NCBI GenBank assembly: GCA_028280145.1
Contig: JANQMM010000060.1
Coordinates: forward strand, 1-30,971
Length of the DNA stretch: 30,971 nt
Source: Minisyncoccota bacterium
Lineage (GTDB): Bacteria > Patescibacteriota > Minisyncoccia > Phycocordibacterales > JACZSL01
Reading direction: 5' to 3'
Part shown: piece after piece, positions 13,909 through 22,674 of the stretch
Position numbering within the stretch: the first letter of the stretch is position 1
How the letters are laid out: every line of letters begins with the position of its first letter
Position numbers and translations under genes: made by a program
The notes under the pieces: model-generated
Told to the model about the DNA's origin: nothing
Database searches by the model: none
The model's input: the letters and a program-made list of their open reading frames with translations, nothing else

Positions 13909-14946
13909 TTATTGTGTATCTATGTTTAAAAATGCTTCGGCTTTTTGGAATATGCGAAATGGCAGGTTCAGGTTCCGGATTTCAACTGAAGCTCTCGCTG
14001 AACCACTTTCTCCCTCTCTTCTAAAAATAATTTCGTTCTCTCTTTCGGCACCACCTCTCAAAAGATCTCTGCCGTTCAGTTTCCATTTGTACTCGATCCG
14101 TTCATCTAAAACATCGTCGAATGAGAAAAAATAAGGTTCAATGCGTACCACTGTTTCGTTTTCATTAAGCACAACGTTCTCGACAGCTCTTTCATAGGAC
14201 ACACCTTTAAGCGGGTGGTTTTCATAGAAGAGAATTTTCGGTTCACTAAGCGGTATTTCAATAGTATCTTGAGTGGCGATCACTCCATCGCGTGATGATA
14301 CGCTTAACTGAAGTTTTAACAATCTTTCCTGTATCTGACCATTTTCAAGAATAATTGTCTGTTTTCCATACCCGCTTGCCTCACCTAAGACGATACCATT
14401 TTGACTCCACGTATATATAAGCTCACGTGGATCAAGTGAACTTCCATCTGTATCCGTCATATTTGGCATGGCAGTGATCGACACAAACCCGGCTGATGGC
14501 GCCAAGGATCGTCCAAGGTAAAATGGTGGTGTATACGAATGCGATCTCCATAAAAAGTCAATCTCTTGAGCCTGAATGATGGTAGTTCTTCTGATGATCT
14601 GACCGTTTGGGGCCTCTATCTCTGCCCGAATATTGAGCTTAGTTCCAACGGGTCCTGCGTTTGACCTGAACCCAACCTTACCGACGCCCGAGAGTCCAAT
14701 TTGTTCATTTATGTACCAGGTTATGTTTGCTCTATCCAGATCAACACTTGAACTTACAAGACCAACCGAAAATTCTTCACCTGCACGCACGTTTTCGGGA
14801 AACACTTGGATTGAAGTGTCGAAAACAGCTTGAGCGGACACTGTTTGTGGCAATGTGATGAGCAGTATCAAAGAAATAATGAATATACCTCCAAACATAG
14901 CCAGTTCTGTTCCTATACCTTTCAGATTTTTGTCATTGAAGATCAT
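13909..14946 (-). CDS. Membrane-anchored beta-sandwich (Ig/PKD-like) protein
   Basis: 345 residues with a hydrophobic signal/anchor at about 18-38 ending VSAQ, then beta-rich sequence. Three spaced phrases, ITWYINEQ, YTWSQNGIVLG and YKWKLNGRDLL, have the aromatic-x-Trp-x-x-Asn-Gly pattern of PKD or Ig-like sandwich domains, suggesting three tandem domains outside the membrane. I do not recognise an assigned family. It precedes the pilin-like gene by four bases and follows an 84-base gap holding a perfect TATAAT, so these last three genes may also have their own promoter. ATG 14946 is taken; an internal ATG at residue 17 would shorten the n-region. Confidence 0.75.
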   Translation of the reverse strand: MIFNDKNLKGIGTELAMFGGIFIISLILLITLPQTVSAQAVFDTSIQVFPENVRAGEEFSVGLVSSSVDLDRANITWYINEQIGLSGVGKVGFRSNAGPVGTKLNIRAEIEAPNGQIIRRTTIIQAQEIDFLWRSHSYTPPFYLGRSLAPSAGFVSITAMPNMTDTDGSSLDPRELIYTWSQNGIVLGEASGYGKQTIILENGQIQERLLKLQLSVSSRDGVIATQDTIEIPLSEPKILFYENHPLKGVSYERAVENVVLNENETVVRIEPYFFSFDDVLDERIEYKWKLNGRDLLRGGAERENEIIFRREGESGSARASVEIRNLNLPFRIFQKAEAFLNIDTQ

Positions 14947-14958
14947 ATATGCGTTTTC

Positions 14959-14964
14959 ATTATA
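14959..14964 (-). promoter_or_regulatory. Candidate internal promoter -10 in the secretion operon
   Basis: Perfect TATAAT on the minus strand, 13 bases before the ATG at 14946, within the only sizeable gap (14947-15031) of the operon. No clear -35. Transcription from it would give a nearly leaderless mRNA. Confidence 0.45.
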
Positions 14965-15031
14965 CTATGGATCACTGTGTTCATATCTTATCGGTTTATA
15001 ACGTTTGCTCTCATTCTATTCTTCGACTGTA

Positions 15032-15646
15032 CTACGAAAATCTTTGCGAAAAACTCTGCATACGACCAATTACTGCTTGTCCGCGTTTGTTAGCTGAATG
15101 TTCAAGAGAACGTATGATGAAAAGGTTCAGTGTTGTCGCCGGAAGAATACTAAGAAGAGGAAGCATTTCAACACAGGTCGATATAACAAAAGAAGCAACC
15201 TTTCGAACATCAGGCTTCACTCCCTTAAAGAAAAGATAAAACAAGATGAGGAAAGTGATCAGAAAACCTGTCATAATGATGAATACGGAAAGCAGTACAG
15301 TGACGCTCAAAAACAGATCCAATATATCTTTCAATACTGCACATGCCGCCACAAACCAAAAAGACGGACCCGTTAGTTTTTTTGCGTCTTTTCTTCGCTC
15401 AACATTTTCTCCCCGAGCTCTCATCTCTCTAAGCCGCGCCGCTCTGCGTGCGCGGTAGAGTCGCGCAGTGTGTTCGGCCCCTCGTGCAACCGCGGCATGC
15501 GCAGCTCCTTCTGCTGCCTTTTGCATTGCTCTTCCCACACCGCCTGAAAGACCTGCAACAGCCGATCTTCGAGCAATGGATGCCGCCGTTTGACCTAACT
15601 GATATCGCTGACTGTTTTTATTCTGTTGTCTGTTTACGCCATCCAT
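15032..15646 (-). CDS. Basic membrane protein of the secretion operon
   Basis: 204 residues, unrecognised. Residues 1-95 are soluble, Ala/Arg/Gln-rich and strongly basic (helical, with RARRAARLREMRARG). Residues about 96-141 hold two hydrophobic helices and about 152-178 a third, followed by a basic tail. The arrangement suggests a cytoplasmic basic domain that may bind nucleic acid or the VirB4 ATPase. It begins one base after the virB4 stop and has a strong AAGGAGG site eight bases upstream, the best ribosome site in the window, so its synthesis seems set independently of upstream translation. Confidence 0.75.
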   Translation of the reverse strand: MDGVNRQQNKNSQRYQLGQTAASIARRSAVAGLSGGVGRAMQKAAEGAAHAAVARGAEHTARLYRARRAARLREMRARGENVERRKDAKKLTGPSFWFVAACAVLKDILDLFLSVTVLLSVFIIMTGFLITFLILFYLFFKGVKPDVRKVASFVISTCVEMLPLLSILPATTLNLFIIRSLEHSANKRGQAVIGRMQSFSQRFS

Positions 15647-15647
15647 A

Positions 15648-17471
15648 TTACATTCCTCCTTCTTGCGCTTTTAGTTCCTCTTTTGCTCGCTTGATCGCCA
15701 GGATTTGTGAAGGGTCTGAGGTGATGATCTGGTCTTCTGTGTATGAGGCGATCACTTTAAGTGCCACGTGTTTAAGTCCTGCAAAGAATATACCTTCCCC
15801 AACTCCCGATTCAAGAAGCAGATATTTTTCCTCATCGGTCAGGTTGAATGTTTTCTGCACGACATCGACCGAAGTCGGTGATTGTTTCATTAAAAATTGA
15901 ATTGATGAGTTGGTAAGCATCGGCATGCCGTATGGTGAGCGCAAGAAGTCCTCAACGTCTTGAGTGATCGTGCAGAGGCCGACATAGTATTTTCTTCCAC
16001 GCTTTGCCATGCCATAGAGAAACGATGCTGTGTCTTCAGACTTCATCATCCACCACGCCTCATCAATGACCAGTAAGCGTCGCTTAAGATTCTTACGCAC
16101 CGCATTCCAGATGAAATGAGTAATGATATACATTGCAACACTCTTAAGGTCATCTTCCATATCGCGTACCGAGAACACCACAAAATTCTTGTTTATATCA
16201 ACATTTGTCGGTCGGTTAATGAATCCTGCCCAACTTCCTTTGGTGTATTTTGTAAGTTTTTGCATGAGCACATCGCCTCCTTCCATGCCTCCAAGTACCA
16301 TTTCAAAGTCAGAAAGAAGTGGTGGGTCTATATTTGCAAAATCAGATTCCGGGGTTATGTCTTTGATCGCATATGTTTCGGTAATAGCCCGATCTATGAT
16401 GGAATCTTCCTCGGGGGTAAGCCCGCCAAGCATCATGCGAAACAAACCGACAAGATTAATGACGTTTGAGCGTAGGACATCGGCAGGCGATTCGTCCTCA
16501 AGCGGGATCGGCAGGTCGAAAGGATTGATATGATGCTCTGATGAGAGTGAAATATTGAAGTAGCGACCACCGGTTGCGTTTGCAAGATATTCATATTCAC
16601 GCTCGGGGTCGATGACGATCACTTCGACACCGAACATAAGGGAGCGGAGCACTTCAAGTTTCGTGGTATATGATTTTCCGGAACCCGATTTTGCAAAGAT
16701 CACCGAGTTATAGTTTTCAAGTGAGTAACGATCAAAAAGAACAAGCGATGAATTATGTCGATTGATCCCGTAGAGAATGCCGCTGTCGCTTGTAAGGTCA
16801 AACGACACAAAAGGAAAAATACTTGAAAGCGGTGAAGAATTGAGTTTTGAATGTACGTTCAGAAGATCATTTGCAACCGGAAGTACGCTTGTAAAACCTT
16901 GTTCTTGCTGGAAGAGTGCGGGTTTTAGATAGACGAGTTTTGAATCAAGCATGCTTTTTACTTCAGATTCAACCTGATTAAGCTCCTCTTCGCTACTGCC
17001 GTATATGGTAACGTAGACACCGACATCAAAAAGCTTTTCTCGCGCCTGCTGAAGGTCGTCGCGAAGTTGTTCGAGGTCTTGATATGCAGTATCAAGTTTT
17101 GGATCACGTACCAGCCCTTTTTCCTCTCGCACCTGTATTTGACTTTGTACTTCAGCTACTTTCTTTTGGAATTGCTTGAGGACTGTTGCGGTTTCAACCG
17201 GATGCACAAAAATGGCAATGTCGAACATTTTATCGAGATTGATAAGTGGTGAAAACCAACTTTCTCCAAGATAGCGCGGATATGAAATAACAAAGAAGGT
17301 TCGAGCTATCTTGTCACCAAGATTCAATTCTCGCGGGGTGATCTTAAGAGCTGAAGGTGCGATTACATCTTTTAGCTCAAGAACACCGGCAGCATAGATA
17401 TCCTGCGGAAGTACCGGCTTCATTTCACCTCCCTTATTCTTTTTTCCAAGTAAATTATCCAGTAATCCCAT
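15648..17471 (-). CDS. virB4: VirB4/TraC-type secretion ATPase
   Basis: The motor ATPase of type IV secretion systems, 607 residues from the ATG at 17471 (upstream codons in the same frame overlap the previous gene and are not conserved-looking). Residues about 20-200 are the VirB4 middle domain, including a charged helical stretch. The RecA-like domain has Walker A AKSGSGKSY (260-268), DPEREYEYLA, Walker B LLVIDEAWWMM (466 on) and the glutamine motif ITQDVEDFL (about 502). The gene follows the N-terminal-domain gene as TAATATG, suggesting coupled translation. It is cytoplasmic, at the inner membrane with the PrgI and VirB6 proteins. Confidence 0.95.
   Translation of the reverse strand: MGLLDNLLGKKNKGGEMKPVLPQDIYAAGVLELKDVIAPSALKITPRELNLGDKIARTFFVISYPRYLGESWFSPLINLDKMFDIAIFVHPVETATVLKQFQKKVAEVQSQIQVREEKGLVRDPKLDTAYQDLEQLRDDLQQAREKLFDVGVYVTIYGSSEEELNQVESEVKSMLDSKLVYLKPALFQQEQGFTSVLPVANDLLNVHSKLNSSPLSSIFPFVSFDLTSDSGILYGINRHNSSLVLFDRYSLENYNSVIFAKSGSGKSYTTKLEVLRSLMFGVEVIVIDPEREYEYLANATGGRYFNISLSSEHHINPFDLPIPLEDESPADVLRSNVINLVGLFRMMLGGLTPEEDSIIDRAITETYAIKDITPESDFANIDPPLLSDFEMVLGGMEGGDVLMQKLTKYTKGSWAGFINRPTNVDINKNFVVFSVRDMEDDLKSVAMYIITHFIWNAVRKNLKRRLLVIDEAWWMMKSEDTASFLYGMAKRGRKYYVGLCTITQDVEDFLRSPYGMPMLTNSSIQFLMKQSPTSVDVVQKTFNLTDEEKYLLLESGVGEGIFFAGLKHVALKVIASYTEDQIITSDPSQILAIKRAKEELKAQEGGM
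15655..15661 (-). promoter_or_regulatory. Strong Shine-Dalgarno site
   Basis: AAGGAGG on the minus strand, spaced eight bases from the ATG at 15646 and lying inside the last codons of virB4. Most other genes here have no recognisable site. Confidence 0.8.
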
Positions 17472-17472
17472 A

Positions 17473-18132
17473 TTATTGTTGCATGTTCTGCTGTTCATTA
17501 AGTGATATTGGTTTCGAGAGATCACCCGGATTGAACATTTTGTAGAATAATTCAATGATCTCTTCGGTGCCGAGGTTTACGACACGAATACCGGTCCGTG
17601 CCATACCCTGTTCAATAACGGCAACTCGCTGTTCTATCTGAGAACGACTTTCTTCAAAGCGCGCACTCTTCTCTGCCGCATTTTGCTTTCCTCTCCCAAA
17701 TGTCACACCGCCTTTGCCGGCACTTAGCATTGCTTGTGTGTACGGCACAACAATGAAGAATCGTTTTGTCATGATACTTGCACCTTCAACGAACGTTTTA
17801 ACAAAATCAATATATTCTCTTGTCTGTACTCGCATCAGATCGGTTGTTTGTTGTTTATAAAGTTCCTCAAGTTTTGCAATGTATGGTCGAATATCGAGGT
17901 CTCGCGATTGGATGAAGATCTGAATTGAGAAATCAAGAGAGTTAAGGAAGTTCTGGAATTGTGCAAGGATCGCCACCTGCTCCTCTTCGCTCTTGAGGGC
18001 AAAGTTGACTGATGAGGTCATAAGGATGGCACGCATTGAACCGTCCTTGAGTATGACAATACCATCTCGAACCTCCTGGATCGGTACGAACTCTTGCGTT
18101 GGTGTAAAGTTTTGTTTTGGTGCACTAGCCAT
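17473..18132 (-). CDS. TraC/VirB4 N-terminal-domain protein
   Basis: 219 residues without membrane helices or Walker motifs. The segment PIQEVRDGIVILKDGS, followed by MTSSVNFALKSEEEQ and later TREYIDFVKTFVE and TKRFFIVVPY, matches the N-terminal domain of Gram-positive VirB4/TraC proteins. Here that domain is a separate gene directly before virB4, which itself starts at the next region of the family. So the two products probably form one functional VirB4. It overlaps the prgI stop by one base (TAATG) and ends one base before virB4. A Gly/Arg/Lys-rich loop (about 140-150) is the only low-complexity part. Confidence 0.8.
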   Translation of the reverse strand: MASAPKQNFTPTQEFVPIQEVRDGIVILKDGSMRAILMTSSVNFALKSEEEQVAILAQFQNFLNSLDFSIQIFIQSRDLDIRPYIAKLEELYKQQTTDLMRVQTREYIDFVKTFVEGASIMTKRFFIVVPYTQAMLSAGKGGVTFGRGKQNAAEKSARFEESRSQIEQRVAVIEQGMARTGIRVVNLGTEEIIELFYKMFNPGDLSKPISLNEQQNMQQ

Positions 18133-18563
18133 TATCGTTGGTTTTCACTCGAATAAATACTGTCACTTTCCTGAATATCAAGGCTCCACGCCAGGTCCTT
18201 TAACTTGCTGTCAGATAGTTTTGGTACGAAAATGTCCGACACTTCTTCCGATACCTCCTCCTCTTTGCGGGTCGGTTGCTTATCGATCTTTTTCCAGATG
18301 TATAGCCTTGAGTTCGTAAAGTACTTGAAAGCGGCTTCCACAACATGAATGAACGGTCGATTGTTTACTTTGTAAAATGCAAGAGCAAAGCCAAGTGCAA
18401 GGATCGGTGAGGAAATGATGAGTCCGAGAAGGAAACTTCCGGTTATGGAATAGGCGACAAAAAACGCACCGGCTCCACCTCCAACCCACGCAAATTGTTT
18501 TGCGGAGAATGGTCCGAAGATCTTATCTTCAACATCTATGAATTGTGGTACGTGAAATTGCAT
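18132..18563 (-). CDS. prgI: PrgI family (VirB3-like) protein
   Basis: 143 residues. The N-terminus MQFHVPQFIDVEDKIFGPFSAKQF is characteristic of PrgI-type proteins of Gram-positive and CPR conjugation-like systems. Two adjacent membrane helices (about 24-66) follow, then FYKVNNRPFIHVVEAAFKYFTNSRLYIWKK, a conserved membrane-proximal segment, and an acidic, probably flexible tail. PrgI corresponds to VirB3, a small membrane partner of VirB4. Its stop overlaps the next start (TAATG), consistent with translational coupling to the VirB4 pair. Confidence 0.88.
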   Translation of the reverse strand: MQFHVPQFIDVEDKIFGPFSAKQFAWVGGGAGAFFVAYSITGSFLLGLIISSPILALGFALAFYKVNNRPFIHVVEAAFKYFTNSRLYIWKKIDKQPTRKEEEVSEEVSDIFVPKLSDSKLKDLAWSLDIQESDSIYSSENQR

Positions 18564-18589
18564 GTTCGTTGATCGTAATTTGCTTTTCT

Positions 18590-19273
18590 CTAATCTATTG
18601 TTTCTTTGTAAGGGTCATTTGCAATTTGTTCTTTTGAGGAAGGGCTGACATTTGTGACTCGTTCACTATTCTCTTTCATTTTATTCTTTTCGACAGGTAC
18701 ATGGACTGATTGTTGTAATCGTTTTTTGAAAATATCATCACTTTTTACTTCGCGTACGCTTGGCGTTTGCAATACTTGCTCTTGGGCCGTTGGTTTCGTT
18801 TCAGGTGGTGTTGGCGCAACGATCGGACGATCCTGTTTCGGCTCACTTTTTTTTCTGTTAATCTCAACAAGCGGAATCTGATGATCAATTTGCCTCTTTT
18901 GTTTTGGTGTCTGTGGTGTTGGTGCAACAATATCATCTGTTCTCGAGTTATTCTCTTCTTCCTCTACATATGCACGTTGAATAAGGTGTTCTTGCACCGG
19001 AAGAAAAATGAGCCGTTTTGTCTTCTTTGAAATTTCTTCTGCACGTTTCATGGCTATCTCCATGTTGTGTTTTATATTTACGGTGAATTCCTCAACACTT
19101 TCTAACTGCAAAAGTACAAGCATGACCTCAACACCAAATGCGTTTTTTTGGACTTGTTGCAAGGGGTGATCCTTAAGGATCTCTTCGATATTCTCAACAA
19201 GTATGGCAGAACGTACATGCTGCTTCAATATGTCAGGTAATTTATTGTATTGTTCACGAATGACCTCTTCCAT
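18590..19273 (-). CDS. Soluble linker protein of the secretion operon
   Basis: 227 residues, unrecognised family. Residues 1-100 are predicted helical and folded (LPDILKQHVRSAILVENIEEIL; EEFTVNIKHNMEIAMKRAEEISKK). From about 105 on the chain is Pro, Gln, Thr and Lys rich with repeated VAPTP and PTPP phrases, so it is probably disordered. No membrane segment. It starts two bases after the VirB6-like gene stop and precedes prgI by 26 bases, so it is likely a cytoplasmic accessory or assembly factor of the same machine. Confidence 0.7.
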   Translation of the reverse strand: MEEVIREQYNKLPDILKQHVRSAILVENIEEILKDHPLQQVQKNAFGVEVMLVLLQLESVEEFTVNIKHNMEIAMKRAEEISKKTKRLIFLPVQEHLIQRAYVEEEENNSRTDDIVAPTPQTPKQKRQIDHQIPLVEINRKKSEPKQDRPIVAPTPPETKPTAQEQVLQTPSVREVKSDDIFKKRLQQSVHVPVEKNKMKENSERVTNVSPSSKEQIANDPYKETID

Positions 19274-19275
19274 AT

Positions 19276-21285
19276 CTATGTTTTTCCGGATTCGCCGCTA
19301 TCTGCTCCGGATGGTTCCGGCGGCGGTTCCGGGGTTGTTGATTCACTTGGTATTTCCCCGGCATCTTCCAATGCTTTTTTGATGTTTGCAATTGTTGGCT
19401 TACCTCTTCTGATCTTATGCGCAGCTTCTCTGTTTGCCTTTGTTTGTCCAAGAAGTGTTGTCACAACGCGTGAACCAACGCGTGTTGTTCCGTCTGGATG
19501 GCGACCACTTAACGTGTCTGCATACTGTGTTCTTCGAGCATCACCACGTCCACCCACGTATGCTTTCTCAAGCGCTTCTTCTATATCTCCTCCGGTTTCT
19601 TTGAATTCTTTGAATGCTTTCTTGCTGAGATGTTTTCGAGCGGCTCTGTCCTCAGCGGCCTGTTCAATTCTTTGAATATCATTGTCCAAAGCTATGATCG
19701 TGTCCTCCCATTTCTTTTGTTCTTCAGCTGAAGCGCTTTCGAGTTGTTCTCGGGCATCTTCACGTTCTCGCGCGAGAGTGCTTATCCGAGCTCTCGCATT
19801 TTGTCTTTCTCTTTCAAGGTCAGCTTGATACGCTCGTTGTCTTTCAGCTATATTCCTTCTATCCAAACGGGTTTGACGCTCTGATGTTGACGATATTTGA
19901 TTTGCAAGATCCTCCCGACGCTTGACCTGATCCTTTCTGATCTGATCATAACCACCCCTGCCGCCGGCTCTGCCAAAGTTCAATCCTGTTGCTTTCTGAA
20001 TGGTTGAGCCAAGCCTGCTTCCACGAACATCAAAACTTGCCCGGCTACCAACGTTTCCAACACGCAAAGCCGCTCGGGCACCAAAACCACTGACCCCTCG
20101 TTTGCCAGCATTTTGCTTGAGCCATTCGCTGTCACTTATTGAGCGAGCAGCTCTTCCAATGGTTCTTCTTCCTGCAAAGGCTGCAGCGCCAACACCAAAT
20201 CCTGTTGTTCTACCCGCCCATCTTGTTGCGGTTCCGGCAAGCGATCCGGAGACTGCCTTTGCAACCTTAAGAGAACCAAGCACCAACCCGATAATAACTA
20301 TGTAGTTAAGAAGGAATCCGTTTCCATTGATAAATGGAATGGCCACTTGATCGGAGTTGATGGCGTAATCGGGATTACTGCTTATATTGAAAAGATCATC
20401 AGCACTTGCGATTCCAATAGTGACAACCATTGCAAGTAGGTAGATCGGAGCTACAAAAGAATCTGCAAGAAGTCGATTCAACCACAGATTCCAATATCTT
20501 TTTGTTTCGGGGAGAATGAGTGCCGCAAATGCGATCGGTGAGAGCATGAGAATGAACATCAAAGATATATGACGCAGAATGAAAAGGAATGCTCCGGAGA
20601 GAAATACAAACGCCGCAATGATGAAGAATATTGCATTGAAAAGGTGCATCATACCAAACTGAAAATTACTTGTTGCCGATGCCGCCTCTTTGATCTCATC
20701 AAGACGCATTCTGTCTACAAGCACATCGCCAATTCCAATATCGGGCGGGGCGCTTACGGTGCTGTAGAGTGTTTGTGCCAGACCATTTGATATATCGATA
20801 ACGAATCCGGCCAAAAAGAAACTGAAGTTGATGAATATGCCGACGAGTACTACATTTACAATGACCTTTCGAGTCTGGAAACTTGATACCTGCAAAATGG
20901 TCATGATCGCGGCGTAAAGCAGTATGAAAATGAAAAGGATATTAACAAGATCGCGGAACATGGTCCACCCGGTTACGATTCCCGCAATCTGCAAATTATC
21001 TCCATTGATTGAGTATCGTAGTGCTGCATCAAGAAACTCTCCGGAGAAGGCCGCGAGAAAACCGAACGCGGACTCAAGAAGGCTCATCATGCCTTCAAAC
21101 ATATTTCCTAGCGTTGCATCACCAATACCCCCAACAAATCTTGAAAGCCATTCGGTAAAACCGTTGGCGTGTGCAATGCCTCCGGGTAGTGAAAAGAGTA
21201 TAAAAGTAAAAAGCAACGTTGGTGACATCAGTAACACTTGCCTTACTATCTTTTTGGTCTTTCTTTGTGTGTTTCTAACAAACAT
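19276..21285 (-). CDS. VirB6/TrbL-like polytopic membrane protein with long charged tail
   Basis: 669 residues. After a hydrophobic N-terminal segment (17-40), membrane helices lie at about 112-133, 141-165, 213-238, 240-259, 275-294 and 324-345. This is the layout of VirB6/TrbL channel proteins, and HISLMFILMLSPIAFAALIL followed by RYWNLWLNRLLADSFVAPIYLL fits the conserved core. Residues about 350-450 are Gly/Arg/Ala-rich. Residues about 450-600 form a highly charged coiled-coil-like stretch (RREDLANQISSTSERQTRLDRR). The last 40 are Pro/Ser-rich. Likely the membrane channel of the operon's machine. It begins 18 bases after the preceding gene. Confidence 0.85.
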   Translation of the reverse strand: MFVRNTQRKTKKIVRQVLLMSPTLLFTFILFSLPGGIAHANGFTEWLSRFVGGIGDATLGNMFEGMMSLLESAFGFLAAFSGEFLDAALRYSINGDNLQIAGIVTGWTMFRDLVNILFIFILLYAAIMTILQVSSFQTRKVIVNVVLVGIFINFSFFLAGFVIDISNGLAQTLYSTVSAPPDIGIGDVLVDRMRLDEIKEAASATSNFQFGMMHLFNAIFFIIAAFVFLSGAFLFILRHISLMFILMLSPIAFAALILPETKRYWNLWLNRLLADSFVAPIYLLAMVVTIGIASADDLFNISSNPDYAINSDQVAIPFINGNGFLLNYIVIIGLVLGSLKVAKAVSGSLAGTATRWAGRTTGFGVGAAAFAGRRTIGRAARSISDSEWLKQNAGKRGVSGFGARAALRVGNVGSRASFDVRGSRLGSTIQKATGLNFGRAGGRGGYDQIRKDQVKRREDLANQISSTSERQTRLDRRNIAERQRAYQADLERERQNARARISTLAREREDAREQLESASAEEQKKWEDTIIALDNDIQRIEQAAEDRAARKHLSKKAFKEFKETGGDIEEALEKAYVGGRGDARRTQYADTLSGRHPDGTTRVGSRVVTTLLGQTKANREAAHKIRRGKPTIANIKKALEDAGEIPSESTTPEPPPEPSGADSGESGKT

Positions 21286-21303
21286 ACGCTTTGAGGCTTT
21301 GAT

Positions 21304-22674
21304 CTAAGGAAGTTGGTCTATGAAAAATCTGGAATCAAGAACATCTTCAAAGATCTGCTGTCCGTCTCGGTCTGCGAATTGACCACTTTCAAAATCGAAG
21401 AAGGCACTGTCTACAACGATACCGAATTCATACGGAAGCGGACCGCTGTTATTGGGGTTTCGTATAGAAAGACCATTGCGGTCGAATCGAGCTGTTTCAA
21501 TATCGACGATGTTGCGTACATCTACCGGCCCCGCCGGCGTTGGAGGTATATCAAAATTCTCATAATCAGTTGAGTCAAGGGATATGTCCGTGAAGTTTCT
21601 GGATTCAAGGATATTGGTAAGACCGCGCCATCCGAGTATGTCGTTTAGAACAGCGAGCGTGTTTGGTGCTATCCATTCTTCGTACTCATCATTCAATTCC
21701 ATTTGTCGCAACGCCGAACCGAATACGAAAGAAGTTTGATCTTGAATAAGCGCTCCCGGGGTGGTGATGCGGCAATTTCTTCGATCTTCTTCATTTGCGT
21801 CTCCGTCTGAGTTTACAAATACACCAAGGTCACATATTTCGTATGAGAAAAAGCCACGACCCCAAGCAAGTTTTTCTTGTTCTTGTTCCAGCTGTGTTGT
21901 AACTCGTCTATTAAGCTCTTCAAGTGCATTATCCTTTACCGCATTAATAGCGATCTCCTCATCGGCCACTTGTTCTTCGAATGTTCCTACGGGATTATCC
22001 GGCGCAAGGACAACGTTTGTCGGGAATCGATCCTGGAAAAGATTATCCGCAATGGCTTCGATCAGTATAATCTTTGCATCAGTGCCCATGTTGGGCGAAT
22101 CAACAATGTCTTGCATAAGCACGCGTGCCGTTGCAATGGTCACCAGCTGATAGTAAATATTTTGATTTGTCAGAAATGCAGGATTTCCGTTAAAACCGGT
22201 TGTGACGAACCTTTGTGTTTCTATGACAAATTCACCAATGAGGTTTGCCCACGCGTGTTGGAGCGTATGGTCTTCTTCGTATTCTTTTTCACAAAGAAGA
22301 CGGAGATATTCGGCGGTACGTTGCACATCCCCATCCTGTTCCTCTGTGAACTCGGATTCACGGATCATAGCATTAATGAGGGCTACTAAGTTTGAGGAAG
22401 CATCGTTGTCATAGACGGGAACTTCTCCGGCACCACTTCCGACGTTACCCGGCTGGATTTGAAATTCCCGGTTTTCAAGAATAGTGTCGAGGTTTCGACA
22501 CGGTTCGGCCTGATTATTATTAAGTGGGCCAATAAAACGAAGGGGTGGATCTGAGGCATCTGTTCCGGGGAGATGGTCTGCCGTTATGGTATGTATTGGT
22601 ATGAGCAATGAACACATCAATACGAAAGTGATCAGTCGTCGAAGTGTTTTCTGTTGTCTTATTGGTCTATTCAT
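21304..22674 (-). CDS. Secreted protein of the secretion operon
   Basis: 456 residues from ATG 22674, which opens a basic signal peptide (MNRPIRQQKTLRRLITFVLM...ITA). In-frame ATG 22683 and TTG 22689 are alternatives. The mature part is acidic, mostly helical, with five cysteines. The phrase TPGALIQDQTSFVFGSALRQMELNDEYEEW resembles a segment I recall in proteins next to VirB4/VirB6 genes of other CPR genomes, but I know no assigned function. The gene overlaps the previous gene by eight bases and precedes the VirB6-like gene by 18. Probably an extracytoplasmic component. Confidence 0.72.
   Translation of the reverse strand: MNRPIRQQKTLRRLITFVLMCSLLIPIHTITADHLPGTDASDPPLRFIGPLNNNQAEPCRNLDTILENREFQIQPGNVGSGAGEVPVYDNDASSNLVALINAMIRESEFTEEQDGDVQRTAEYLRLLCEKEYEEDHTLQHAWANLIGEFVIETQRFVTTGFNGNPAFLTNQNIYYQLVTIATARVLMQDIVDSPNMGTDAKIILIEAIADNLFQDRFPTNVVLAPDNPVGTFEEQVADEEIAINAVKDNALEELNRRVTTQLEQEQEKLAWGRGFFSYEICDLGVFVNSDGDANEEDRRNCRITTPGALIQDQTSFVFGSALRQMELNDEYEEWIAPNTLAVLNDILGWRGLTNILESRNFTDISLDSTDYENFDIPPTPAGPVDVRNIVDIETARFDRNGLSIRNPNNSGPLPYEFGIVVDSAFFDFESGQFADRDGQQIFEDVLDSRFFIDQLP

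Noticed and set aside
17469..17555. Longer virB4 start upstream of 17471
   Set aside because: The added codons overlap the preceding gene and show no family-like residues; MGLLDNLLGKK is a better start.
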